Source: Paractinoplanes rishiriensis (lineage in GTDB: Bacteria; Actinomycetota; Actinomycetes; Mycobacteriales; Micromonosporaceae). From it: DNA of 64,000 nucleotides. Numbering within the stretch: the stretch's first letter is position 1; each line of letters starts with the position of its first letter. The stretch is from assembly GCF_016862375.1 (NCBI RefSeq), contig NZ_BOMV01000097.1, positions 26,119 to 90,118 of the forward strand. Direction: 5' to 3'. This document shows, one piece after another, positions 50,134 through 59,353 of the stretch. Under the pieces are notes generated by a model that ran no database searches, was not told where the DNA came from, and saw only the letters and a list, made by a program, of their open reading frames with translations. The position numbers were made by a program, and so were the translations under genes.

Positions 50134-53100
50134 ATGGCTGAGGGGATCGACGGGACGGCCGACGCCGGTCTCGTCGATCCCCTCACCGGCGCGCTCGGCC
50201 GGGCCGCCATGCAGCGCCGGATCGACGAGGAGATCTCGCGCGCCGACCGGGCCGGCGGCAAGCTGGCCCTGTTCCTGTTCGACGTCGACTTCTTCAAGAC
50301 CGTCAACGACGTCTACGGCCATTTGCGCGGCGACGACGTCCTGCGGGGGCTCGCCGGCAAGGTCCGCGAATCCCTGCGCGAGTACGACGTGCTCTTCCGC
50401 TACGGCGGCGACGAGTTCGTGGTCCTGCTGCCGGAGACCGGCCGCGCGGACGGGTTGCGGCTGGCGGTCCGGCTCATCGACGACATCAAGGCCGCGGAGT
50501 TCCCCGGCGACCCGCCGCTGCACCTCTCGGTCAGCCTCGGCATCGCCGCCTTTCCGGCGGACGGCCTCGACCAGGTCACGTTGCTGGCCTGCGCGGACCG
50601 CCGCAATTACCGGGCCAAGCACCGCGGCCGGGGTTGCGCGGTCGCGGACGACACCGACACCGAGCAAAAGGGCGGTTCGACCCGGCTCTGGGAACGGGAC
50701 ACCGCGCTCACCACGGTGCACGAGTTCCTCACCCGGCTGGAGTCCGCCGGCCGGGGCGCGCTGCGCGTCCTCGGTCAGCCGGGCGCCGGGCACACCCGCT
50801 TCCTCGACGAGATCCGCCGCCTGGCCGGGCTGCGCGGCTACGCCGTCGCCGACGTTTCGGCAGGCCCGCAGCAGCCGGCCATCGACCCGTCCCGGCGTAC
50901 CCTGTTGCTCGCCGACAACGCCGAAGCGGCCCTGGTCGAGGACGTGGTCGCCGCGATTCTCGCCGCGCCCGCCGACGAGCAGCCGGCCGTCCTCGGGGTG
51001 GCGTACTCGGTCACCACCGCGATGACCGTGCCCGCGCCGGCTCTGCCCGAACTGGCCAGCGCCGAGCTGCACGCCTGGTCGCCGGCCATCGTCCGGATCT
51101 GGCTGCGGTCGGTGCTGCGCGGCGAGCCCAGCCGTACGCTGGTCACCTGGCTGGCCCGGCAGAGCGGTGGCCTGCCGGCTGCGGCGGCCGCCGAGCTCGA
51201 GCGGCTGCGCGACCGCGACGGGCTGATCCCGAGCAGCACCGGCGGCTGGACGATCAACCCGGCGCTACTGCGGCAAGGCGGCCGGGGCCGGGGGCGCCTG
51301 CCCGCGCAGATGACCCAGCTGATCGGCCGGGAACGCGAGCAGGAGCACGTGAGCCGGCTGGTGCGTACCTCCCGGCTGGTGACCCTGGTCGGCATGGGCG
51401 GCATGGGCAAGACCCGGCTGGCGCTGGCCACGGCGGCCGGGGTGGCCGGCGAGTTCGACGACGGCGCGGTCTTCGTGCCGCTGGACACCACCACCGACGA
51501 GGACCTGGTCATCGCGGCCATGGCCCGGGCCGTCCGGGTCGACGAGACCCCCGGCCAGGATCTGCTGGACACCCTGCTCGACCACCTGTCCGAGGTCAGC
51601 ATGCTGCTGGTGCTGGACAACTTCGAGCACGTGATCGACGCGGCCCCGCTGGTCGAGCAGGTGCTGGTCGCGGCGCCCGGGGTCAAGGCGCTGGTCACCA
51701 GCCGGGAGGCGCTGGGCCTGTACGGCGAGCAGGTCTATCCGGTGCCGCCGCTGGCGGTGCCCGGCGCCACGGTCCTGCTGCCCGGAACCGCCGGGGTGGT
51801 GCAGGCCCGGAACACGTCCCCGGCGGTAGCGCTGTTCGAGCAGCGGGCCACCGCCGCCCGGCCGGACTTCCAGCTGTCGCCGGACAACCTGCCGGCGGTC
51901 GTCGAGCTGTGCCAGCTGCTGGACGGCCTGCCGCTGGCCATCGAGCTGGCCGCCTCCGGCGTCGACCGGGAGGAACCGGCCGGGCTGCTGGCCGGCCTGA
52001 GCGGGCGCCTGGCCACGCTCGGCGACGGCCCCCGGCACCGGCCGGAGCGCCAGCAGACCCTGCGCGGGGCCGTGGACTGGAGCTTCGCCCTGCTCGACCC
52101 CGAACAGCAGCGGGTCCTGGTCACGCTGTCGGTGTTCGTGGGCGGGTGCACGGTGGAGGCGGCCGCGGCGGTGTGCCGCACCGATGCGGTGGACCTGGAC
52201 GACGCGGCGTGGACCAAGCAACTGGCCGCGACGATCGAGTCGCTGGTTGCCAAGAGCCTGCTGGCGGTCGAGGTGGCCGGCGACGGCCGGCGGTACCGGA
52301 TGCTGGAGACCGTGCGGGCGTACGCCGCCGAGGTGCGGGCCGAGCGGGCCGGCCAGGACCGGGCGGAGGCCCGGCACGCCGCGTACTTCGCCTCCTTCGC
52401 CGAGCAGGCCGCCGACGGCATGGAGTCGCCGGACCAGCTGAGCTGGGTGGAACGGCTGGAACGGGACTACCCGAACCTGCGCCTGGCGATCGACCGGGCG
52501 GTGCGCGAGGGCGACGTGGGCAGCGCCGCCCGGATCTGCCTCGGCCTGTGGCGGTACTGGCGCCAGGGCAGCCACATCCGGGAGGGCCGGGAATGGCTGG
52601 ACCGGGCGCTGGCGGTCGGCGGCGAGTCGCCCCAGCAGGCCCGGCTGCTCTATCCGGCCGCGGTGCTGGCCGCGACCCAGGACGACCACGTGACGGCGAC
52701 CGCCCTGGGCCGGCGCGGGCTGCACCTGGCGCAGGCGGCCGGCGACCGGGTGGCCACCGCGCAGGCGCACAACGTGCTGGGCGCCGCCGGGCTGGCCGCC
52801 GGCCAGTACGCCGACGCCGAGGAGCACTTCCGGCAGAGCATGGCGATCTGGCACGAGCTCGGCGAGGATCGGGGCACCGCGATGGCGCTCGGCAACCTGG
52901 CCCGGCTGTCGCTGCGGATCGGCCAGGTCGAGGCGGCCGACCGGTACATCAACGAGTGCCTGGCCCTGGAACGGGCGGCCGGCAACAGCGGCGGCATCCT
53001 GCTCGGGCTCGAGGTGCTGGGCGACATCCTGCGCACCCAGGACCGGCTCGACGAGGCGCGCGACGTCCTGGACGAGAGCCTGACGCTCAGCCGGGACCTG

Positions 53101-53499
53101 GGCGACGTGTTCGGCGAGGCGATGGCGCTGCACCAGCTGGGCACGGTGGCCCAGGCGTCCGGTGACCGGGCCGCGGCACTGCGGTTCTTCCAGGAGGCGA
53201 TCGGCCACCGCCAGGAGGTCGGCGACCGGGAGGGGCTGGCGGTCTCGCTGGAGAGCGTGGGCGAGCTGCTGGTGCGCCAGGAGCCCGAACTCGCCGTACG
53301 CCTGCTCGCGGTGGCCGACGTGCTGCGCGAGAAGCTCCGGCTGCCGGTGCCACCGGAGAGCCTGCCGCAGCGGGAGTCCACCCTCGCGGTGGCCCGGCAG
53401 CAGCTGGGGGAACGGGTCTACGCCGCGGCTGGGCACGCCGGCCGGGCCGCGGCGCCGGAGTTGGTCATCGATCAGATCCTCGACCTGACCGGCGCGTGA
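50134..53499 (+). CDS. GGDEF diguanylate cyclase fused to STAND (NB-ARC) ATPase and TPR repeats
   Basis: 1121 aa. The N-terminal GGDEF domain (about 12-165) is complete: FLFDVDFFKTVNDVYGH, RYGGDEFVVLL (GGDEF at 91-95) and an inhibitory I-site RxxD at 82-85 (REYD). A degenerate P-loop-like region follows (ALRVLGQPGAGHTRFLDEI), then an AfsR/NB-ARC ATPase from about 390 (LVGMGGMGKTRLALA; LLVLDNFEHV; LVTSREALG) and TPR units to the C-terminus. No signal or membrane helix, so cytoplasmic. It should make c-di-GMP with its activity coupled to an ATP-driven, TPR-gated switch. It lies 57 nt after one subtilase and 210 nt before its paralogue. Confidence 0.9.
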   Translation: MAEGIDGTADAGLVDPLTGALGRAAMQRRIDEEISRADRAGGKLALFLFDVDFFKTVNDVYGHLRGDDVLRGLAGKVRESLREYDVLFRYGGDEFVVLLPETGRADGLRLAVRLIDDIKAAEFPGDPPLHLSVSLGIAAFPADGLDQVTLLACADRRNYRAKHRGRGCAVADDTDTEQKGGSTRLWERDTALTTVHEFLTRLESAGRGALRVLGQPGAGHTRFLDEIRRLAGLRGYAVADVSAGPQQPAIDPSRRTLLLADNAEAALVEDVVAAILAAPADEQPAVLGVAYSVTTAMTVPAPALPELASAELHAWSPAIVRIWLRSVLRGEPSRTLVTWLARQSGGLPAAAAAELERLRDRDGLIPSSTGGWTINPALLRQGGRGRGRLPAQMTQLIGREREQEHVSRLVRTSRLVTLVGMGGMGKTRLALATAAGVAGEFDDGAVFVPLDTTTDEDLVIAAMARAVRVDETPGQDLLDTLLDHLSEVSMLLVLDNFEHVIDAAPLVEQVLVAAPGVKALVTSREALGLYGEQVYPVPPLAVPGATVLLPGTAGVVQARNTSPAVALFEQRATAARPDFQLSPDNLPAVVELCQLLDGLPLAIELAASGVDREEPAGLLAGLSGRLATLGDGPRHRPERQQTLRGAVDWSFALLDPEQQRVLVTLSVFVGGCTVEAAAAVCRTDAVDLDDAAWTKQLAATIESLVAKSLLAVEVAGDGRRYRMLETVRAYAAEVRAERAGQDRAEARHAAYFASFAEQAADGMESPDQLSWVERLERDYPNLRLAIDRAVREGDVGSAARICLGLWRYWRQGSHIREGREWLDRALAVGGESPQQARLLYPAAVLAATQDDHVTATALGRRGLHLAQAAGDRVATAQAHNVLGAAGLAAGQYADAEEHFRQSMAIWHELGEDRGTAMALGNLARLSLRIGQVEAADRYINECLALERAAGNSGGILLGLEVLGDILRTQDRLDEARDVLDESLTLSRDLGDVFGEAMALHQLGTVAQASGDRAAALRFFQEAIGHRQEVGDREGLAVSLESVGELLVRQEPELAVRLLAVADVLREKLRLPVPPESLPQRESTLAVARQQLGERVYAAAGHAGRAAAPELVIDQILDLTGA

Positions 53500-53708
53500 G
53501 GGCTCCCCATCGGCCCGGGCCCGGCCTTCTTGAGCACAATTCCGGCGAACTGACCGACCGGTAACCCGGCGCGGCGACCTTCGGTTCTGATCACGTGCCG
53601 GACCCGCTCGAAGGGCTCGCGTCGTACAGACTTTTCCGATTTATGCGCCCATCCTGGTCAGTGAGCCGGGTTCTCGTGCCCGGAACGACCCACAAGGAGG
53701 CGCAGTTA

Positions 53709-55214
53709 ATGCGTGCTCGTAAACCCGTTCTCGCCGTGCTGGCCGGCGGCGTCCTCCCCCTCGCGCTGATGGCCGGCGCCACTACCGCGGTCAGCCCGGC
53801 GTCCATGGCCGGTCTCGGCACCGGCGGCGACTGGTCCGGCATCTGGATGAGTACCAGCAGCTCCGGTACGGCGACCACGCTCGCCCAGGTGCGCACCACG
53901 ATCGGCGCCGACACCGGCAACGCCAAGGCCCTGACCGGCAAGGGCGTCGGCATCGCCCTGATCGACACCGGCGTCGCGCCGGTGCCGGGCATCCCGGCGG
54001 CCCAGGTCGTCAACGGGCCGGACCTCTCGTTCGAGTCGCAGAGTCCCGCCCTGCGCCACCTCGACACCTACGGTCACGGCACCCACATGGCCGGCATCAT
54101 CATCGGCAACGACACCGCAACCGGCACCAAGGGCATCGCACCCGGCGCCAAGCTCACCTCGCTCAAGGTCGGCACCGCCAACGGCGCCGTCGACGTGACC
54201 CAGATGATCGCCGCCATCGACTGGGTGGTGAAGAACCGCAACTACGACTCGGCCAACCCCATCAAGGTCCTCACGCTCGCGTACGGCACCGGCGGCAACC
54301 CGAACTTCTGGGACGACCCGGTGTCGCTCGCCGTGCAGCAGGCGGTCAAGGCCGGCATCACGGTCGTGGCCGCCGCCGGCAACCAAGGCAACGGCTACGG
54401 CAAGCTGACCCACCCGGCCGCCGACTTCTGGACCATCGCGGTCGGCGCGACCGCGCCCAACGGCACCACCGATCCGACCGACGACACCCTGGCCCCGTTC
54501 ACCAACCTGTCCACCAACGGCCGACCGCTCGACGTCGTCGCGCCTGGCACCTCGATCGCGTCCCTGCGGGTGCCGGGCTCCAACGCCGACAACGGCTTCG
54601 CCAGCGCCCGGGTGGGCGAGACCCTGTTCCGGGGCAGCGGCACGTCGCAGGCCGCCGCGGTGACGGCGGCGGCCGCCGCCCTGGTGCTCCAGGCCCGGCC
54701 GACCCTGAATCCGGGACAGCTCAGGACCGTGTTGCAGCAGGGCACATGGCTGCCCAAAAGCTCCAACAACGGCAAACAGATCAACGTCAACGCTGCGCTT
54801 ACCGCCACGGTCGGCACGCCATACTCGGGTGCCCTGTCGACCGGTGCCGGCACGCTGGACTCGACCCGCGGTAGCAGCCGCGTCGTCGCCAACAACGTGC
54901 AGCTGACCGGCCAGAAGACCATCTTCGGCGCGTTCAACGCGGCCGACTGGGCGGCCAAATCCAAGGCGCAGACGTCGTGGTCCGGCGGCGTGTGGATGGG
55001 TAACCGGATGGCCGCCGACGGCTGGACCGGCACCTCGTTCGCGTCCAAGACCTGGGGTGCGGCCACCTGGGCCGGCGGCTCGTGGGGCGGCACCGCGAAC
55101 TGGACCGACCCGGCCTGGACCGGCCGCACCTGGAACGGCCGCTTCTGGGCGGCCGGCACCTGGACCGCCCGGTTCTGGGCCAGCGACGACTGGTCGGCCG
55201 CCTACTGGGGCTGA
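53709..55214 (+). CDS. Secreted subtilase (S8) with Trp-rich C-terminal repeats, copy 2
   Basis: 501 aa; ATG at 53709 with AAGGAGG 9 nt upstream gives a signal peptide (MRARKPVLAVLAGG...). Triad motifs match copy 1: GIALIDTGVAPVPG, YGHGTHMAGIIIGNDTATG, GSGTSQAAAV. The C-terminal 100 residues again form a Trp repeat (WSGGVW, WTGTSF, WAGGSW, WTDPAW, WNGRFW, WTARFW, YWG end). High identity to copy 1 along the whole length indicates duplication. The distance between copies and the intervening GGDEF-STAND gene suggest a shared module. A 13-bp hairpin terminator follows. Confidence 0.92.
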   Translation: MRARKPVLAVLAGGVLPLALMAGATTAVSPASMAGLGTGGDWSGIWMSTSSSGTATTLAQVRTTIGADTGNAKALTGKGVGIALIDTGVAPVPGIPAAQVVNGPDLSFESQSPALRHLDTYGHGTHMAGIIIGNDTATGTKGIAPGAKLTSLKVGTANGAVDVTQMIAAIDWVVKNRNYDSANPIKVLTLAYGTGGNPNFWDDPVSLAVQQAVKAGITVVAAAGNQGNGYGKLTHPAADFWTIAVGATAPNGTTDPTDDTLAPFTNLSTNGRPLDVVAPGTSIASLRVPGSNADNGFASARVGETLFRGSGTSQAAAVTAAAAALVLQARPTLNPGQLRTVLQQGTWLPKSSNNGKQINVNAALTATVGTPYSGALSTGAGTLDSTRGSSRVVANNVQLTGQKTIFGAFNAADWAAKSKAQTSWSGGVWMGNRMAADGWTGTSFASKTWGAATWAGGSWGGTANWTDPAWTGRTWNGRFWAAGTWTARFWASDDWSAAYWG

Positions 55215-55231
55215 GGGGTAAGGGGTGAGGA

Positions 55232-55270
55232 GGGTGCGGGGCTGTCGCGGTCAGCGGCAGCCCCGCACCC
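55232..55270. terminator. Strong bidirectional hairpin at the left edge of the NRPS cluster
   Basis: Perfect 13-bp stem GGGTGCGGGGCTG / CAGCCCCGCACCC with a 13-nt loop, between the convergent subtilase and HTH genes. It likely ends the six-gene minus-strand operon. Confidence 0.75.
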
Positions 55271-55272
55271 CG

Positions 55273-55704
55273 TCAACGGCCCACCAGCAGGCCCTTCTGC
55301 CGCAGCCGGGACAGCCAGCCGTTCATGGTGTGCCGGGGCACCCCGTACCGGCTCGCCAGCTCCGTCACGCTGCTGGCCTGCCGGTAGGCGGTGACCAGCT
55401 CGGTCGGGTCCGGCATCCGCCGGTAGCTGCGGTCGCCGCTGCCGCGCTTGGCCGCCTTGGTGCCCCCGGGTGCCGCCGTGGCCTCCGGTGCGTCCGGCAG
55501 CCTGCCGTCCGGCGCGGTGAACGCCGAGATCAGGATGTCCAGCGACACGTGCGGGAAGGAGAGGGACGAGACGGTGCCGCCGGACCCGGCCACGATCGCG
55601 ACCTCGAGGACTCGCGCGCCGGTCGCCGTCGTCTCCAAGCGGATGACCATCTTGTTTCCGGCCGGATTGTCGTCGGCTTCGACGGTGACGGTGTAGGGGA
55701 TCAT
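55273..55704 (-). CDS. Small protein with C-terminal helix-turn-helix
   Basis: 143 aa. The ATG at 55704 has AGGAG 8 nt upstream and is chosen over a GTG at 55734. The N-terminal 65 residues form a beta-rich domain (YTVTVEADDNPAGNKMVIRL; FPHVSLDILISAF) I do not recognise. A charged linker follows, then a homeodomain-like HTH (SSVTELASRYGVPRHTMNGW). Last gene of the operon that begins with the hydroxylase. The HTH with an unknown sensor-like N-terminus suggests a small DNA-binding regulator. Confidence 0.72.
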   Translation of the reverse strand: MIPYTVTVEADDNPAGNKMVIRLETTATGARVLEVAIVAGSGGTVSSLSFPHVSLDILISAFTAPDGRLPDAPEATAAPGGTKAAKRGSGDRSYRRMPDPTELVTAYRQASSVTELASRYGVPRHTMNGWLSRLRQKGLLVGR

Positions 55705-55743
55705 CGTGGGCTCTCCTGGGGTGTTGGCCGACACGGCCGGCCG

Positions 55744-56961
55744 TCACTCGGCGGGTTCGAAGGCGACATGAAGATCGCTCAGGAAGCGGAAGTTGATGCT
55801 GTCCTTCCAGCGGAAGTCGGAGGTGACCAGCGACAGGGTCCGGGTGCCCGCCAGGATCGTCGCCAGCGCGGCCTGGATCTCGATCAGCGCCAGGCCGGCG
55901 CCGAGGCAGTAGTGCGGGCCGAAGCCGAAGGACAGGTGCTCCTTGGCCTGCGGCCGGGTGATGTCGAGACGCCCCGGGTCGGCGAACTTGGCCGGATCGT
56001 GGTTGCCGGAGCCGACCACCAGGGTCACCGGCTCGTCCGGGCCGATCAGGTAGTCGCCGATCTCGATGTCGGTCGTCGCCATCCGGGTGGTGAACTGGAC
56101 CGAGCTGTCATAGCGCATCAGCTCGTTGGCCGCGGACGCCAGCAGCTCCGGGCGGTCCCGCAGCAGGTGCAGCTGGCCGGGGTTGAGCAGCAGCGCGCGG
56201 ACCGCGTTGGCTATCAGGTGGCTGGTGGTCACCTGGCCGGCGTCGATGATCAGCAGGAAGTTGGCGAACAGCTCGTCCTCGGTGGCGCCGTCCGGACCGG
56301 CCTCGGCGAGCATCCGGCTGGTCAGGTCGGCCTGCGGCGAGCGGCGGCGGGCGGCGGCCACCCGTTCGTACACCTCGCGGATCCGCTGCACCCGCTGCAC
56401 CTCGGCGGGTGACTGCACGAAGAACTCGTGCAGCAGGCTGGTCCAGCCGATCAGCAGGTGGCGTTCGTCCTCCGGGAAGCCCAGCAGGTCGGCCACCACG
56501 TCGAGGGCCAGCGGCTCGGCGAGGTCGTTCAGCACGTCGAGCCGGCCCCGGTCGCGGTGCGCGCGGAACAGCCGGGTCACGCGGTGCTCGATGGAGCCGC
56601 GCATCTCCTCCATGGCCTTGCGGGTGAAGGCTTGCCGCATCAGCCCGCGCAGGCGGGTGTGCCGCGGCGGGTTGTTGAACAGCATCATGTCGGACAGGGC
56701 GCCGGCCAGTGGCCGCATCCCGGCCCGCCGGTCGGCGGGCAGCCGGTCCAGCAGCGGGGTGACCCGGTCCTCGGACAGGCGCGGATCCCGGCTCAGGGCC
56801 GCGATGTCGGCGTGCCGCAGCACGACCCAGGTGGCCATGATGTCGTCCCAGTACACCGGCGAGCGTTCGCGCAGTATCCGGTACAGCTCGTACGGATCGC
56901 GCACCCACTCGGGCTGGGACAACTCGAGCAGTGTGGACGGAGTTGCGGTCAGGTCGGTCAT
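55744..56961 (-). CDS. Cytochrome P450
   Basis: 405 aa, normal for a soluble bacterial P450. Heme loop FGFGPHYCLGAG (Cys352 as the thiolate ligand), ExxR-type helix K region (ELMRYDSSVQF: Glu-Leu-Met-Arg) and I-helix DAGQVTTSHL are readable. The I-helix lacks the acid that usually precedes the conserved Thr (AGxxT with Gln-Val). Gene order in a six-gene operon beside an NRPS suggests tailoring of a peptide or its amino-acid precursor. The start at 56961 gives MTDLTATPSTLLEL. Redox partners are not local. Confidence 0.94.
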   Translation of the reverse strand: MTDLTATPSTLLELSQPEWVRDPYELYRILRERSPVYWDDIMATWVVLRHADIAALSRDPRLSEDRVTPLLDRLPADRRAGMRPLAGALSDMMLFNNPPRHTRLRGLMRQAFTRKAMEEMRGSIEHRVTRLFRAHRDRGRLDVLNDLAEPLALDVVADLLGFPEDERHLLIGWTSLLHEFFVQSPAEVQRVQRIREVYERVAAARRRSPQADLTSRMLAEAGPDGATEDELFANFLLIIDAGQVTTSHLIANAVRALLLNPGQLHLLRDRPELLASAANELMRYDSSVQFTTRMATTDIEIGDYLIGPDEPVTLVVGSGNHDPAKFADPGRLDITRPQAKEHLSFGFGPHYCLGAGLALIEIQAALATILAGTRTLSLVTSDFRWKDSINFRFLSDLHVAFEPAE

Positions 56962-57002
56962 GCTGTTTCCCCGTGGTTGTGGTCCGGCCGTCCGGACGGG
57001 TG

Positions 57003-58616
57003 TCAGTCCCGGTCGGTGAGTTTGTCCTTGCTGATCAGCACGCCCTCCCGGAAGCAGAGCCGGTACGCGTGCCGGCTGACCAGGAAGCCGCCGTCGCTGT
57101 AATACCGGCACTGACTGCCGAACGGAACGGGTGGCTCGATGAGCGGGCGGCCGGCGATCTCCCGGGCCGGCAGCTGAGGCAGGACGATCGCCTCCGCGGT
57201 GCCCGGCATGAGGGTGTCGAAGGTGGAGGAGTTCAGCACCGCGCCGAAGGTGATCGAGCTGTAGTAGGCGACCGAGACCGAGACGATGGCGAGCATCGGC
57301 GTGACGGTCAGGATGATCAGGCCACGCCGCAGCTTGCGGCGGCCCTCGTCGAGGCCGCGGGCCGACGCCGTGGCGCTGGGCGGGACGGGTGCCGGTGCCA
57401 CGGCGGGCTTGTACGGCGCGACGTGCGGCAGCCGCGCCGTGACCTCGAAGCCGCGCGGCGTCGGGCCCACCGTCAGCTCGCCCCCGGCCAGGTGTACCCG
57501 TTCCCGGATGCCGACCAGGCCCAGCCCGTTGCCGGCCGCCCTGCGGGCCGGTGGTCTCGCCGGCACCTGGTTGACCACGGACACCGTGGTGGCCGCGCCG
57601 GCGTAGGCGACGTCGACCTCGATGGGCGCGCCGGGCGCGTGCTTGGTGGCGTTGGTGATGGCCTCCCGGATGACGCAGTAGGCGGCGCGTTCCACCAGTG
57701 ACGGCGCGCCGGCCGGCTCGCCGGTCCGGGTCATCCGGATCGCTGCGCCCGCGCCGCGGGCCCGCTCGACCAGGTCGGCGATGCTCTCGTCGGGCGGCTC
57801 CACCGGGGCCGGGTCGTCGGTGTCGCGCAGCACGTTGACGATCTCGCGCAGCCGTTCGGTCGCGGCGGCGGCGCTGCCGCGCAGCTCGTTCGCGGCACGC
57901 TGGTGGTGCGGTGCCAGGTCGGTGGCGATCTCCAGGGCGGACGCCCGCAGCGCCATCAGGCTGATCTCGTGGCCCAGCGAGTCGTGCATCTCCTGGGCGA
58001 TGCGGGCCCGTTCCCGCAGTCGTACCTGGTCCGCGATGGCCTGATGTTCGCGCTCGAGCATCTCGGCGCGGACCCAGCCGGCCCGGATCAGCTCGATCCG
58101 CTGCCGCCGGTACCGGCCGATGAGCCAGGGCACCAGGCCGGCGAAGATCACGATCGCGGTGCTGGCCAGCCAGGCGTCCCCCGGCGGATGGCTGATCAGC
58201 ACCACCACGGCCTCGACCACGGCTGCCCCGCCGAAGACGGCGAGCGCCGGCCAGACCCGGGTGTGCCGCCGGCCGTACAGGTAGGCGAAGGTCGCCAGGG
58301 CGGCGCTGAACCAGATCGTGGCCAGGGTGACCATCGCGGCGCCGAGCAGGGTGGCCAGCGGCCACGTCCGGTTGCCGGCCACCAGACCGGCGAGCAGGAC
58401 GAGGCAGCCGCAGAGAATCCACAACGGCGCCTGCTCGCGGTCGTCCAGGGGGATCAGCAGGCTGGTCAGCGCCACCACCGCGGCCAGGCTGACGTAGAGC
58501 AGCAGGTCGCCGACGAGGTCCTGGCGGGACCAGGACCACGCCGGCAACCAGGAGCGTGCCCACCCGAAGCGCGGGCGCGCCGTGCCGGCGTCCCCCGCCG
58601 GGTCGTCGGGCGTCAA
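57003..58616 (-). CDS. NarL-type sensor histidine kinase with an extra C-terminal membrane and external domain
   Basis: 537 aa from TTG 58616, which overlaps the response-regulator stop by 4 nt. N-terminal membrane region of about 4-5 helices (30-165), HisKA_3 box ARIAQEMHDSLGHEISLMAL (phospho-acceptor His), and an HATPase with NATKHAPG and GNGLGLVGIRERV. Unusually, about 120 residues follow the ATPase: a further transmembrane helix (LIILTVTPMLAIVSVSVAYY) and an external tail with two cysteines (SQCRYYSDGG, YRLCF). The tail might sense a cell-surface ligand. Its cognate regulator is the preceding gene. Confidence 0.9.
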   Translation of the reverse strand: MTPDDPAGDAGTARPRFGWARSWLPAWSWSRQDLVGDLLLYVSLAAVVALTSLLIPLDDREQAPLWILCGCLVLLAGLVAGNRTWPLATLLGAAMVTLATIWFSAALATFAYLYGRRHTRVWPALAVFGGAAVVEAVVVLISHPPGDAWLASTAIVIFAGLVPWLIGRYRRQRIELIRAGWVRAEMLEREHQAIADQVRLRERARIAQEMHDSLGHEISLMALRASALEIATDLAPHHQRAANELRGSAAAATERLREIVNVLRDTDDPAPVEPPDESIADLVERARGAGAAIRMTRTGEPAGAPSLVERAAYCVIREAITNATKHAPGAPIEVDVAYAGAATTVSVVNQVPARPPARRAAGNGLGLVGIRERVHLAGGELTVGPTPRGFEVTARLPHVAPYKPAVAPAPVPPSATASARGLDEGRRKLRRGLIILTVTPMLAIVSVSVAYYSSITFGAVLNSSTFDTLMPGTAEAIVLPQLPAREIAGRPLIEPPVPFGSQCRYYSDGGFLVSRHAYRLCFREGVLISKDKLTDRD

Positions 58617-59290
58617 GCCCGGTCGCCCGTCTGACCCGGGTCGTCGATCAGGCCGGCCTCGTACGCGAGGATGGCGGCCTGCACCCGGTTCTTCACCCCG
58701 AGCCGCAGGAAGATCGTGCTGACGTGGGTCTTCACGGTGCCCTCCACCAGGAACAGCGCCCGCCCGATCTCGGCGTTGGAGGCGCCGGCGCCGAGCAGCT
58801 TCAGCACGTCGAGCTCGCGCGGGGTGAGCGACTCGACCCGGCTGCGGGCCACCGAGGTACGGGACATCCGCCCGTCGCTGAGCTGGGACAGCACCCGTTG
58901 AGCGATCTTGGGAGAGAGGCAGGCCGCCCCCTCGGCCACGCCGCGGACGCCGGCGATCAGCTCGTGCGGCCCGCCCGATTTCAGCAGGAAGCCATTGGCG
59001 CCGGACTCGATCGCGCGGGAGATGTACTCGTCCTCGCCGAACGTGGTGAGGATGATGATGGCCGCGGCCGGCACGGTGCGGCGGATCTCCAGGGTGGCGG
59101 CCAGGCCGTCGAGCCGCGGCATCCGGATGTCGATGAGGGCGACGTCGGGTGTGTGCCGCTGGGCCAGGTCGATGGCCTCGCGCCCGTCGGACGCCTCGGC
59201 GACGATGTCGATGTCCGGTTCGGTGGTCAGGATGGCGCGCACACCGGCCCGGATCATCGGTTCGTCATCGGCGAGCATTACTCGGATCAT
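58613..59290 (-). CDS. NarL/LuxR-type response regulator
   Basis: 225 aa; ATG 59290 gives MIRVMLADDEPMIRAG, the normal receiver start. Phospho-acceptor Asp54 lies in VALIDIRMPRLDG; Lys in LLKSGG. The C-terminal LuxR HTH (LTPRELDVLKLLGAGASNAE) is complete. It pairs with the histidine kinase that overlaps it by 4 nt. Located inside the NRPS-associated operon, so it may control cluster expression or a self-protection response. Confidence 0.95.
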   Translation of the reverse strand: MIRVMLADDEPMIRAGVRAILTTEPDIDIVAEASDGREAIDLAQRHTPDVALIDIRMPRLDGLAATLEIRRTVPAAAIIILTTFGEDEYISRAIESGANGFLLKSGGPHELIAGVRGVAEGAACLSPKIAQRVLSQLSDGRMSRTSVARSRVESLTPRELDVLKLLGAGASNAEIGRALFLVEGTVKTHVSTIFLRLGVKNRVQAAILAYEAGLIDDPGQTGDRA

Positions 59291-59353
59291 GGTTTCGGCT
59301 TCGATCCTTGTGGAGGAGTCGGTGCGGGGACGGGGAAGCGGCATCCGCCTCAC

